Assembly (NCBI GenBank): GCA_004565275.1
Contig: SDOX01000108.1
Coordinates: forward strand, 951 to 22,424
Length of the DNA: 21,474 nucleotides
Reading direction: 5' to 3'
From: Nannochloropsis salina CCMP1776
Taxonomy: Eukaryota > Sar > Eustigmatophyceae > Eustigmatales > Monodopsidaceae
The notes under the pieces were generated by a model that ran no database searches, was not told where the DNA came from, and was given only the letters and a program-made list of their open reading frames with translations. A program made the translations under genes and the position numbers. Positions 1 to 10,240 of the stretch are shown here, piece by piece (position 1 is the first letter of the stretch; each line of letters starts with the position of its first letter).

Positions 1-2456
1 GCGCGCCGTGCTCGACCCGTTCAATCCGCACGCCCTGAGGGGCCAGCTCCTCTCTGCCGCAGACGAACTTCCCCTCGGCGGGAGGGAGGGAGGGAAGGAA
101 GGAGGGAGGGTAGGAGGAAGAGAAGGAGGGAGGGAAGGAGGGAGTGTCGGAGTTAAAGGAGCAGGCAAGGAAGGAGGGAGGAAGGAGGGGTGCAAGACAA
201 GAAAAGAAGAAAAGGGTGGAAAGCTTTCCGAAAGCATTCGTGAGCTTTCCACTTTTCTCCCTAAGTCCCTCCTTCCCTCCCTCCCCTCCTTCCCTCCCTC
301 CCTCCTTCGCAGGCATTACCCAGGGCACCTGGACCGAGACATTTTTGGCGCGAAAGCCTTCGACGAGGCTCTCGCTGACCTGGTGCAAGTGCGTCACCGC
401 CCCGACCTCCCTCCCTCCCTCCTTCCTCCCCTCCTTCCCTCCTTCCCTCCTCCAACCACTTTCTTCGTTCTGTCTTGGGTCTCCCTTTTTCCTACGCTCC
501 TCCCTCTCTCGTTGGCCCATGTAGCTCGTTGCCCTCTCTCCTTCCCTCCATCCCCTTCATCTCTCCCTCCCTCCCTCCCTCCCTCCCTCCCTCCCTTCCT
601 TCCTCCCTTCAGGGAGGGCAGCTGACGGGGCCCCTGTCCGACGGCGCTTACCGCAAGATGGAGTGGGTCGTGAATCCTCAGGTCAGAAAAGGAGGGAGGG
701 AGAGAGGGAGGGAGGGAGAGAGGGAGGGAAGGAGCGAGGACGGAGGACGGGTGAGACTCACGTTGTTTCACTCCACCCAGCGACACGTCAACCTCCGGAT
801 GATCGACCCTGTCACCTTCGAGGTGCGTCCGCCCTCCCTCCCTCCCTCCCTCCCTCCCTTCCTCCCCTCCTTTAACTCTCATTTCCATCTCCCTTTTTTT
901 CTTCCTTCCTCCTTCCCTTCCTCCCCCCCTCCCTCTTTCCCTTCCTCCTTCCCGCCCTCCCTCCTTCCCGCCCTCCCTCCCTCCCGCCCGCCGCACCTCT
1001 AGGTTGTCTCCCGTGTGTGGGGCTACCGGAAAGTCTGGCTGCAGTCTCACCGGGTATTTGAACAGGGAACGTTTTCTCTACCTCCCCTTGAGTACGAGAC
1101 TCGGGCGCTCTTCATCGACATGGACGTGACAATGAAGGAAGAGGTAGGGAGGGCAGGGTGGAGGGAGGGAAGGGGGAGGGAGGGACGGGAGGCATACGCG
1201 TGATGGAGGAAATTTGAAGTTCCGGCGGAGGATGGAGTGGAAGTCGATAGAATCAACAAAGGAAGGCAAGCCAGGGTGTAAATGACCCCCGAGCTTCTCC
1301 TGAATCTTGTCCCCTTCTTTTTCCCCGTCGCCGATTTTCCCTCAATCCCGCCCTCCCCCCGCCCTCCCCCCCGCCCTTGCCCCCACCAGGTCGTCCAGCA
1401 AGGCTTCGATTACCTAGGGGGACTCCATGCTATCAACCACGCGCTCCTCGCCGTGACCCCTCTCTTCCTCAAGTGCGATCCGGGCGACATTGAAGCCGAG
1501 CACGCCCACGTCCAGGTCCTTCATCCCATCCATCCTTCTTCCCTCCTTTTCTATATGTGCCTATGTCCCGTTTTTCCTCCCTGTCACTTTTTCTTTTCCC
1601 GCCTTTTTTTCCCCTCCGTTCTCTCTTTCTTTTCCCCCCCTCCTTTCCCCCCCCCCCTTCTCCCTTTCTTTCCTCCTGCTTTCCCCTTTCGCCGTTTTTT
1701 TCCCTTTCCAAAGACACCCATCCCTCTCCCTCGGTGGTTCGGACCTCACGCCTCTTCTTCTATTCACGCTTTATCCTCCCCCCTTCCCGTCCTTACTTCC
1801 TCCCCTCCCTCCGCTTCTTCCTTAGTACCAACGTCCCCGCCCCCCGCGCGTCTGTGTCTACGACAAGCGACCCGGAGGTATCGGCGCGAGCGATGGACTC
1901 TTCAGGTGAGAGAGGGAGGGAGGGAGGGAGGGAGGGGGGGAGGGAGGGAGTGAAGGAGGGCGACGTCTATGAAAGGAAAGGAACCGCACATGATGTCCCA
2001 TGACACAGTTTCTAGCACATTCCTTGACCGCTCGCGCTTCCCATGCTCCTTCCTTTCCCTCCCCTTTTGCCTTCTTCCCCCCTCCCGGTCCGGTCCTCCA
2101 GCGCTTTGCCCCACGTCCTCTCGCAAGCCCTCGCCCTCCTCGCCTCCTGCCCCTGCGACCTCCTCTCTGGCTGCCCTTCCTGCCTCGTCCTTCCCTCCTG
2201 CTCGTCGTACAACACGGTGCTCCACAAACCTGCCGCCCTCCTCCTTCTGCGGCGCCTGCTGGATCGGCTCGCCGCGGAAAAGGAGGGAGGGAAGGAAGGA
2301 GGGAAGGAGGGAGGCGAGGAGTCGACTCCTCGGAAGGAGGCACGCCGCCAGGCGTTGAAGCAAGCGAAAGGAATGGAAATGGCGCGAACGAAGGACTTGG
2401 TTCTCCAGAAGGAATGGGTCAAATCCTTTCCTAATTACAGGCCAGAAATGGATTGA
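1..2456 (+). CDS. HRQ1: HRQ1-type RecQ4-like ATP-dependent DNA helicase, C-terminal part (5' end outside window)
   Basis: Predicted exons: <1-about 189 (donor unclear, anywhere from about 82 to 189), 313-388, 613-681, 781-822, 1003-1143, 1390-1515, 1826-1905, 2102-2456 (TGA). From exon 2 onward the phases agree. The first exon has the helicase-family motif DPFNPHALRGQLLSAADELP. Exon 5 has VWGYRKVWLQS followed by LPPLEYETRAL, and exon 6 has GGLHAINHALLAVTPLFLKC. Exon 7 has the VYDKRPGGIGASDGLF motif, and exon 8 a four-Cys cluster CPCDLLSGCPSCLVLPSC followed by YNTVLHKPAALLLL. Together these are the DUF1998/MZB metal-binding domain of the HRQ1/MrfA helicases, which act in DNA crosslink and damage repair (family knowledge). 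The two RecA-like helicase domains must lie upstream of the window. Exon 8 continues into a Lys/Glu/Gly tract encoded by a GGAGGG repeat and a basic tail. The first intron has no clean donor: GTGCAAG at 190 fits the phase, and reading through would also stay open. Confidence 0.88.
80..612 (+). repeat. GGGAGGG and CCCTCC microsatellite tracts in HRQ1 introns 1 and 2
   Basis: G-rich (GGGAGGAAGG-type) repeats run from about 80 to 190, and CCCTCC/CCTTCC repeats from about 265 to 308, 407 to 452 and 540 to 610. The repeats leave several reading frames open, giving Gly/Arg/Glu or Pro/Ser/Leu strings with no protein meaning. The G-rich block is at the 5' side of intron 1 and the C-rich block just before its acceptor. 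Confidence 0.85.
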
Positions 2457-3539
2457 TCGCTTCCTAGAAAAATGATGTGTCTATGTTGTTCAACTCTGAA
2501 ACGTACTTCAGAGCTTGATCGTGGAGGGGTTTTGCCTCGCATTTCCAGGCATATCACCACGAGGTTGGACGCTTAGAAACCCAATTCTTCACGTAAGAAC
2601 AGGTACTTGCTTGAAGTTTTTACCACATTTGTTATCTTCCACAAGAATACATACATCATGATGAATTAAAGGTTCTCAAACAAGCATTTTATATCCGAAG
2701 TGTACTATCCGTGCAAATGTGCAAGCCAAAAAGTAAATAAAGCTGCCAGATTTGCCATTTCCATCAGGGTCTGAAGTACTTGAAGAAGTTCTCGCTCAAA
2801 AACAATCATTTCTACATTTGTTTGACATTTTTCAGTAACAAATATACAAAACAAGACGTTTTCGGAAAATGACCCCACACACATGCTTACCGGGATGAAT
2901 ACATCGCTTTCTTGTTCACCCGGACATTGCATCCTGGGACAACATAGCTTCCTAGAGCAGGCCTGAGATATCAAGGTGTCAGTTTTTCCCCCAATCTTTC
3001 TAGGAAAAGCACTCAATCTACTTCAAGAGCCATGCAAGACTGAAACCTAACTGATGGAATGGATGTGCGAGAAATGCTATATATCATTTGTTGTCAAGCA
3101 TTCTAGGACGGCGAACGGATATTCAAAATTTTGAGCAACCGTCTTCGGTTGACGACAGCAAGTCACACAAGTCAGGTTGGAAGATAATATGCCACAATTG
3201 TGGACGTACGTAACAATGTGTCCACCATCATGTATGTCGGGCATTTTATGGGCGAAGTACCATGCGTGAGGTTTCATGTCGTACCCTGCACTTTAGCAAG
3301 GGGAAAGATTAGGCGGAGAAACGCACAGGCTCGATAGAATGGTGGTAGAAAGGAAGGACCTGGAGATGACAACATGTCAAGCCTTCCTTTTGTCGATTCC
3401 AGATTCCGTGGAATCTTTAGAAAGTCTCTTCATTTCTTCATTTTTCCAAGGGCATCCTCCTGTCGGAGACTTTATATATGTACTCTCTCACTTAGCGATC
3501 TTATTATACTACACGTGCTTCTGGACGAATACAGGTACC
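2457..3539. other. Intergenic region between HRQ1 and the PON-like gene
   Basis: This stretch has lower GC than the flanking genes and no CCCTCC/GGGAGGG tracts. It presumably holds the HRQ1 3' UTR and the promoter and 5' UTR of the PON-like gene. Short open frames on both strands lack recognisable motifs. A CAG at 3532-3534, six bases before the chosen PON ATG, could be the acceptor of a 5' UTR intron. Confidence 0.5.
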
Positions 3540-6500
3540 ATGACTCGCATGTTCATGGTAACAATAAGTCTGGTCCTACTTCCTCTCGGCTCCCTCTTTT
3601 TTGTCATGTTGCTGTACGATTTGGACGTTCTTAAACCCTCGCCACGGCCCTCAGAGAGACTTTACTCTGAGGATGGTGAAGTCCACTTCGTACCAACACC
3701 TTCCGGATTCATTTGTCGTACATTGGGACGAGAGTCTATCATCGGTGAGGGCATAAAAATATAGAGCGAGAAGAGGAAGAGGAGCTTGGTGGGGAGGGAA
3801 ATTCTTAATAGATATAGTCAATTGGCCCAAAAGTTTCAAAGGGAAAAGGTAGGATAAGATAAGTATCGCAACATGCACAGGGACCTGAGACAAGAGGGGT
3901 TCCATGAAGGAATAGCGCGGATCACAATCCCAGATATCAGTTGTCATTATCCGGTGGAAGTGAGAAGAAGGACGGCGAGAAGCACGCAGATCTGTATGGA
4001 CGCAATATGCTACGGGGGCGTGTTCTTACACACGGTCCATAGATATGTGTCCGTGAGGGAATGAGAAATACGAGCAGCGAGCATAGGCCGGTGCTAAGCA
4101 CTTCTCCCGTCCTTTTCTCTTTTCCGTGTTTCAACTCAAATACGCTCGTCCCGCAGGTGCTGAAGACATCGTGACGCTCACCCCTTCCCTTTTCATCACG
4201 GGCACCGACGACCGTCTCCGCTTATGGGAAAACCCCGACTTCGGCCCGACCCGGACTCCGCAGGTATGGGTCGGAGAGAGGGAGGGAGGGAGGGAGGGAG
4301 GGAATGCAGGGAACATACTAAGAAAATACCCGTCGATCATCACGCTTCCAGGGAGGTTTGGTCGCCCTTTTCGAGGAGAAGGAGGGGGAGGGCTTGAGGA
4401 AAGGAGGGCGGGAAGGAGAGATGAGGGAGGGCTTGAGGAAAGGAGGGCAGGAAGGAGAGATCAGGGTGGCCTCAATTCCGTTGCTGGATTTTCCGAAAGG
4501 TGTGGCGTTCCATCCGCATGGGATGTACTACCACAGGTCAGGAGGGAGGGAGGGAGGGAGGGAGAGAGGGAGGGGAGGAAGGGAGGGTAGTAGGGAGGAA
4601 AGGAGATGAGGAAGGGAGGGAGGGATGTGCTGGAGTAGGGAGGGAACGGACAGCGGTATTGTGAAAAATTCGTCCAGCTTTTTGAAAATTAGAAGATTGT
4701 GAAGGCAGAAGAAGGGGGGGCGCGGGAGATGCAAGGGAGGTGGGAGGGAGGGAGGCACTGCGCGGCTTCACCCATGCCCCTCGACACAGGTCCACGTCGA
4801 AACTCTTCGTAATAAATCATGCCTACGACAAAGGTGTGTACCCTCCCTCCCTCCCTCTCTCCCTCCCTTCTTCCTTCCTTTCTATCCCTCCCTCCCTCCT
4901 TTCCCTCCCTCCCTCCCTCCCTCCTTCCTTCCTCTCTTCCTTCCTTTCCCTCCTTTCATCTGTTCTTCCCCTCACACCCTTCACGGGCTTCCTCTTTGCC
5001 TCACCCATCCCATTCCCACCCTCTCTTCTCGCTTTCTTCCCTTTCTTCCTCCCCCCCCCTCTGATTCCCTCCCTCCCTCCCTCCCCCAGGCGGAGAACGC
5101 ATCGACGTCTTTTACCTCACCCTCCCCGGGCAGACCCTCCCCGGGCAGACCCGCCCCGGCCGCCGAGACGATCCCCTCCACGTCCGCTGGGTGTACGCCC
5201 TGGCGCCTCCCCTCTTCCAAGCGGAGAGCATGGGGACGTTGAACGACCTGGTCGTCCTGCACGCATTCCCGCCGCCGCCGGTGGGGGAGGGCGGGGAGGA
5301 GGGCGGGGGGGAGGGCGGGGAGGAGGACGAGTTCTATGTGACGAGCTATCGGGCTTTTCCCGACGCGGTGGCGGGTCGTTTGTGTCCCGCGAATATTTTG
5401 GCGAGGTGGGGAGGGAGGGAGGGAAGGAGGGAGGGAGGGAGGGAGGGAGGGAGAGGGAGAATGTCGTGGACGCAGGAAGTCGTCGACAGGGCCTCCGAGC
5501 CAGACACACTTTGCGCTCCCATCTCCATCCACCTCCCTGCCCCCCCTTCCTCTCTCCCTCCCTCCCTTCCGTCTTCACAGATTTCACGACGTGCTTAACT
5601 TTCTTGGCGTGGCTCTTCACCGACGGTGGACTCGGATTTTGTACTGCAAGGTCCTCCTCGCCCTCCCTCCCGCCCTCCCTCCCGCCCTCCCTCACCTTTC
5701 GCCCTCCTTCACCTTTTCTCCCACTTCTTCTGAGTGCGCTTCCCTTGTGTTTTCCCTCCCTCCCTCCCTCTCTCCCTCCCTTCTTCCTACCTCCCTAGGG
5801 TCAACATTGTCGCCCTACCCTCATCGACGGCAAAGAGGGAGGAGGACGCGTCTTCAACGGCATCAACGTCTCCCCCGACAAAGAGCGACTCCTCGTTGCA
5901 GACATGAAGGTCTCGACTATTTTCCCTCCCTCCCTCCCTCCCTCCCTCCCTCCCTCCCTCCCTCCCTCCCTCCCTTCCTCCCTCCCTCCCTCCCTCCTCT
6001 CCTCTCCCTTCCTCTTTCCCTTTTTCCCCCCCCTCCGTCCTCCCTCGTGTTCCAAACAGTCGTCCTCCAACGGAGCAGGCACGCATGTCTTATCCTCCTC
6101 CTCTTCCCTCCCCTCCTGGCTTCCCTCACCCTCACCCTCGCTCCTTCCAGTCGGTCCACATCTTCCAGCTCGACCCCTCCCTCCCCCACGTTCTCCACCG
6201 GCTCGCTTGCCTCCCGACCCCGCACCCGGTGGACAACATCGAAGCCGTGCCAACAAGCGAGGATCAGGACATGGAAGGGAAGGAGGAGGTAGAGAGCTAC
6301 ATGTTGGGATGTACGTATGCGCGGGAGGGGGAGAGGAAGGAGGGGAGGAAGCGAAAAGTTGACGTTTACAAAGGGTCATGAGGCCATGAATGGGAACGGA
6401 TTTCTTCCGAATGTTCTCGATTTTGCATCCTCATTTTCATCCGTTGTGCCTGCTTTCATACCATTTCCTTCCAAGCCTTTGGTCACGTCTGGATGTTCAT

Positions 6501-7048
6501 GCGGCACAACCTTCATTACAAGCACCAATCCTCGGGGGAACGGGACGCGCGCTACAATATCACGGGAGGGGTGCAGCGTTTGTGGAGGGAGAGAAAGAAG
6601 GAGAGAGGCGGAGATGGTCCCAGCTATGCGGTCGAGGAAGTCTTTTTGCATGTAAGTGAGCTGATCCTTCTCCAAAAGGCACCTTGCCTCCCGTTCCCTT
6701 CTCCTTTTTGTCTTCATTGGATGTTTCTCTCTCCTATCAGCCCGTTCTCCTCTCCTTTTCCTCCCATTGTCGCTGTTAATGCACCATTAAATTCCTAATT
6801 ATTCCTTTTACACAATTTCATTCTATCTCTCTCTTTTTCCCTAAACCGTTTCTCAGGACGGAAGCGGACTTAGCGGAGTAAGTGGCGCTGCCGCCATGTT
6901 TTCGGCTTGTGATGCACCTTTTTCTCATAATTTTACAAATAAGAGAAAAGAAAGATATTTGCTGGGCTCTTGGTCCGATCGAGGGGTAATGGTGTGTGAA
7001 AGAGGAGAAAAACCGGAGGAGGTACGGAAAAAGAGGGAGGAGTTGTGA
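3540..7048 (+). CDS. PON: Paraoxonase/arylesterase (PON) family calcium-dependent lactonase-like protein, membrane-anchored
   Basis: Ten predicted exons in consistent phase: 3540-3744, 4157-4263, 4352-4536, 4790-4833, 5090-5405, 5581-5650, 5799-5909, 6151-6310, 6476-6651, 6857-7048 (TGA), about 521 aa. Residues about 4-27 are a hydrophobic anchor, as in PONs, which keep an uncleaved signal sequence. Family landmarks occur in order: FIC (first disulfide Cys), GAEDI (Ca ligands Glu-Asp), FHPHGM and VINHA (the His dyad), TLNDLV (Ca-binding Asn), EFYVTSY, FNGINVSPD (Asn ligand), PVDNIEAV (Asp-Asn ligands), DGSGLSGVS, and near the C-terminus VMVC, matching the second disulfide Cys. So every catalytic and metal site I can place is kept. 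PONs hydrolyse lactones and aryl esters at membranes; the substrate here is unknown. At 521 aa it is longer than animal PONs (about 355 aa). The excess includes a duplicated 13-aa unit in exon 3 and a Gly/Glu loop in exon 5. Exon 3 could begin at 4460 instead of 4352, but the acceptor at 4351 is better. Confidence 0.9.
4264..4790 (+). repeat. G-rich GGGAGGG tracts in PON-like introns 2 and 3
   Basis: GGAGGG repeats start a few bases after the donors at 4264 (repeat about 4275-4303) and 4537 (repeat about 4541-4625), and occur again at about 4735-4755. All have G on the transcribed sense. Such runs can form G-quadruplexes in RNA (known chemistry). Confidence 0.8.
4391..4468 (+). repeat. 39-bp tandem duplication inside PON-like exon 3
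   Basis: Two copies, about 4391-4429 and 4430-4468, begin GGCTTGAGGAAAGGAGGGC and differ at only a few positions. The period is 13 codons, so the frame is kept, encoding GLRKGGREGEMRE then GLRKGGQEGEIRV. The unit is G-rich and may have grown from the intronic GGAGGG sequence next to it. Confidence 0.8.
4840..6010 (+). repeat. C-rich CCCTCC tracts in PON-like introns 4 to 7
   Basis: CCCTCC/CCTTCC runs fill about 4841-4960, 5068-5088, 5541-5570, 5661-5700, 5753-5790 and 5925-6000. The exception is intron 5 (5406-5580), which starts with GGGAGGG (about 5408-5457) and ends with CCCTCC, so its two ends are complementary. Confidence 0.8.
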
Positions 7049-7746
7049 TGTATATATACACCAATACAAATTATCACGCCATTAAAGAAAATAGTTTTAC
7101 GCTGGCATGTTTGCCATGACCTTACAACTCAGGACGTGGGATCGATTTCAGCGCAGGGTTCTTTCTTGTTTGTTTAATTTTCAGCATAGTCCTCACGCGA
7201 AACCTCGTTGTCGGGCACACGTTTTTTTCCAAAATTTCAAATTCCATGAGCACGTCGTCCTGCCCGTTTTGACCAATGCTACCACCATGACGACTTTCCT
7301 GACTCTTCAACTCGCCACGCGGTACATTTTTGCGACCTATACCTTTCTGTGCGGTATGTCACTTCTTTTCAAGAGTATTGAAGTGCGTTTGTTGCCAATG
7401 GGAATAATATATGTGCACCGCGGCAGACATAATCATGCCATGGGCCCATATCCTGGGGCGCAAAGTCAACAAATATGATAATTTTGACCAAACATAGAAT
7501 TGAGACCATCCTTCTCACAAATTTGGGCTTTGTTCTGTTAAGATATCATTTTTTAATCAAATTGTAGTAGCAAATGATGGTGTTGATGAAGTAAACACTC
7601 GGCTTTGTGTACAGAGGAAGGAATGCAACCCGGTGCGATTCGTTGCTCCCACGCTGCCATCAGCCATATGATAATCATCCTTGCTCCCGCGCGCACAAAT
7701 GTCGCGACAAGCACAGGCACTTTAAAGCGTCCATATCTACATAAGC
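7049..7746. other. Intergenic region between the PON-like gene and CRP1
   Basis: AT-richer sequence without the C/G-rich tracts. One 123-codon open frame on the plus strand (7107-7478) has no signal peptide, recognisable motif or sensible splice extension, and I do not call it a gene. The region should hold the CRP1 promoter. No convincing core element could be picked out. Confidence 0.4.
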
Positions 7747-9151
7747 ATGAAGCTGTCCATTCCTTCGCTTTTCCTGGCCTGTGCCGTCTTTACTTTAGGT
7801 AAAGGAACTGTCAATGCTGGCAGCATGCGTGGTGCAGAAAAAAAAGGTAAGGAAAGGCATGTACACATCTTGAAGAGCAAATAATAAGTGCACTTTATGG
7901 ACGTCCCTTGTCGAGCTCTCGCATCGCTCATCTTGTACCTTTAAAGAAGCATGAGAATGCGTTCTCGGAATGACCTCCCACTGTGACAAGAGAGAACCGT
8001 CCCAATCCTGCTATCTCAAACCGTCCTCAATGCTTTTTGCTCACATACATATCTGAACATTTGTACAATTTCCTTCGTATTTCCCTCTGCATCTCTCTTC
8101 TCAACATACGCTAATCAAAGTGAACGGTGAGAAATTAAAGATGCTGATTGACTGCTTCGCCAGGTAGGTTACGAGAGGAAAAGGGCGGGACGAAGGGAGG
8201 GAGGATGGAAAGGAGTAAGCGCCACACACAATTTGAGGACTGAGCGGTCGAATACCATGTTTGCACCTGGGTACCTCAAACCCCCCTCTCCCTCCCCTCC
8301 TCTCCCCTTCCATCCCTCCCTTTCTTTCCAGTTATATGGAGGACGCCTCCTACCGAGCTGATAACAGCAAACGGGATGGGTGCACCGACGCTGAGATCCT
8401 CTACTGCCGTACCGACAGGTGAAAAGGGAGGAGGTAGGATTGTGTGAGGGAGAAATAGTTGGATGATTGAAGGGGTTCTGCTTGTCAATCTGTAATTAAC
8501 TGCCGGTCCTTAAAAAAGACAGCAGGGGGATATAAGGTAGTAGAAGGATAAGAGAAGGAAGAATGGAAGACAGGGAGGGAGCGAGGGAAGGAGGGAGGGT
8601 GAGGTTGTACGTGTCCCTAGGACATGCACGCCGAGCATGCCTCTCAATCAGGCGGCCGCGCCCTACCCTATCCCTCTCTCCTTTCATCCCACTCAGCGGC
8701 TACAACGACCACTTCTGCCGCTTTGACGGGACCAACAACCTCATTGACATGGGCGAGATCCCTCTCTGGGGGCCACAGGACGCGGTTCCCGAATGTTGGT
8801 TCAACTGCCAGGTGAAAAGGGAGGGAGAGGATGTACAGCTATGCCCGTCATGTTTCTCGTTTTTTGCGCTGCATCCTTCTCGTTTCTCCTCTGTTTTCTC
8901 TCGCTTCTGTCTTTTCTCTACCCGTCTGTTCGCTCCACCCCCTGAACTGGCACGCCTCTCAAGGCCATCCTCTTTCCCCCCTTCTCTTCTTTCCCTCGTT
9001 CTTTTCTTTGGCGCCCTGTACCTCATTCCTCTTTTGACCCATTTCTGAGGCCTCACTCCCTCTCTCTTCCTTGTCCTGCCAGATGGAGACTTGCAACGCT
9101 TGGGAATTTCCCCACAACGAGGAGCAAGAAAAATGCGTGGCTGCTCTTTAA
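7747..9151 (+). CDS. CRP1: small secreted eight-cysteine protein of unrecognised family
   Basis: Five predicted exons, phases all consistent: 7747-7846, 8121-8163, 8332-8418, 8697-8811, 9083-9151 (TAA), 137 aa. The N-terminus, MKLSIPSLFLACAVFTLG, is a typical signal peptide with probable cleavage near residue 24 (VNA-G). The mature part has KLKMLIDCFA, then GCTDAEILYCRTD, GYNDHFCRFDG, ECWFNCQMETCNAW and KCVAAL at the C-terminus. It has eight cysteines spaced 19-7-10-25-3-4-13 residues apart, suggesting four disulfides. CRP2 at 12815-14874 has the same eight cysteines and most motifs, which strongly supports this model. I recognise no known domain. An extracellular or wall role is inferred from the signal peptide and neighbours. 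The acceptor at 8120 (TCAAAG) is weak, but the phase and the paralogue alignment support it. Confidence 0.85.
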
Positions 9152-10240
9152 GGGCGGAGGCTTCTTTGGCAAAAAGCAAAAGGCGCGTGCCGTGGCTCCA
9201 CTTATGAGTTTTTAAGAGTGTTAGAGTGAGGAATTTTTGTTAAGGGGGATGGGTTGCGCTCGATTGTCTGGTGGGACTGGTCCGAGACGATCTTCCCTTA
9301 AAGGAGCAATTGAAAAAAGGTATACGTTGACAAAGATATCAGTTGGCAATGCACGACAGGATATCAAAGAAAGGCAAAACCTAAAGCATAACTAAGATTC
9401 ATAACTATGCTACTCACTTTTCTTTTGCATATATTGCGAAAGGGTATATAAATACTAAGACAAGAAAAAAGATCGGCTCTCTCATGTTCCTCCCTCCTAT
9501 ACAACCCAAAAAATGATTCTCCGCCACTCGAAATTTGACCTGATAGGCATATTTGGAAAGTGACAGATGTACTTTTTGGATGCTTAGGAGTCTTTGTTCT
9601 TTTCCTCCGGCACCGGATGTCAAATCAGAACTTCACCATGGGCCATAGCGGGGGCTCAACCGCTCCCTCCTCTTACCTCCTTTCAAAATGAAAGCTCTCA
9701 ATATATCGCTTGCATTTAACCATCTGGTATACGTAATTTATGTGTGACATGGCCGGGAGGCTCGCTTGCTCAATACCCACGCAAGGAAACGTACGGGAGG
9801 GCGTAACTACCTGTAGCTGTCGGGGCTGGGTTCGCGCATTTTTTTTATTTTACCCGGTCAAATTTACCGTCCCGGTTCGCGCAATTTTTCAGTTAATATC
9901 CTGGACTCGGTTCGCGCAATTTTTGGTCCACCATCCGGCGACCGGATTTTCGGTTTGACAAAATATACTGCCATGTGCGCACACCATGGGCGTGAGCACA
10001 ACACCCATACATCCCAAGCCCGACACCTGGGCTCTACAACTCGGTATTCGCTCGAATGCAAGGCGCGTGTTTCCTCTTCACGTTCTCGTGGGCTTTGGTG
10101 TCTTGAATACCATCGTGGCAAGCATATTTGGACATAGATGCGTTGTGTGCACACGTTATTCTTGTTAGCAACTGCCCCCGTGGCGAGTGCCATGCATGTA
10201 AGATTTCTCACCATTTTACCCTTTTTGCCCCCTCCCAGGC
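9152..10240. other. Intergenic region between CRP1 and the Pro/Tyr/Asn/Gly-rich gene
   Basis: About 1.1 kb without a convincing gene. It is AT-rich to about 9750, with a triplicated GGTTCGCGC motif at 9829-9924 (separate entry). CCCCCTCCCAG ends two bases before the ATG at 10241, so a 5' UTR intron may end there. Confidence 0.45.
9829..9924 (+). promoter_or_regulatory. Three direct copies of GGTTCGCGCAATTTTT, candidate regulatory array
   Basis: Copies start at 9829 (variant, GGTTCGCGCATTTTTT), 9874 and 9909, the last two identical over 16 bases. They lie 317-412 bases upstream of the ATG at 10241. The core TTCGCGC resembles E2F-type sites (TTTSGCGC), but that link is only an inference. The array could also be a decayed tandem repeat. 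Confidence 0.45.

Noticed and set aside
8-1050. Long overlapping frames on both strands rich in GGREGG or PPSLPP
   Set aside because: They are by-products of GGGAGGG/CCCTCC microsatellites, which contain no stop in several frames. Only short islands between splice sites show conserved protein sequence.
2705-3016. 103-codon minus-strand frame downstream of HRQ1
   Set aside because: No recognisable motif or promoter, and no splice partner. Treated as chance.
3339-3539. Upstream extension of the PON-like first exon in the same open frame
   Set aside because: The added 67 residues have no PON counterpart, and an acceptor-like CAG lies at 3532-3534. The ATG at 3540 directly precedes the membrane anchor expected at a PON N-terminus.
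4838-4960. CRISPR-like or protein-repeat array
   Set aside because: The repeats are simple CCCTCC/CCTTCC sequence with no distinct spacers, in an intron of a eukaryotic gene.
5799-6292. Ser/Arg/Pro-rich long frame running through PON-like exons 7 and 8
   Set aside because: It uses a different frame from the conserved NGINVSPD and VDNIEAV segments and is kept open by the CCCTCC tract.
7107-7478. 123-codon plus-strand frame
   Set aside because: No signal peptide, motif, repeat or splice context; codon use and composition look like chance sequence.
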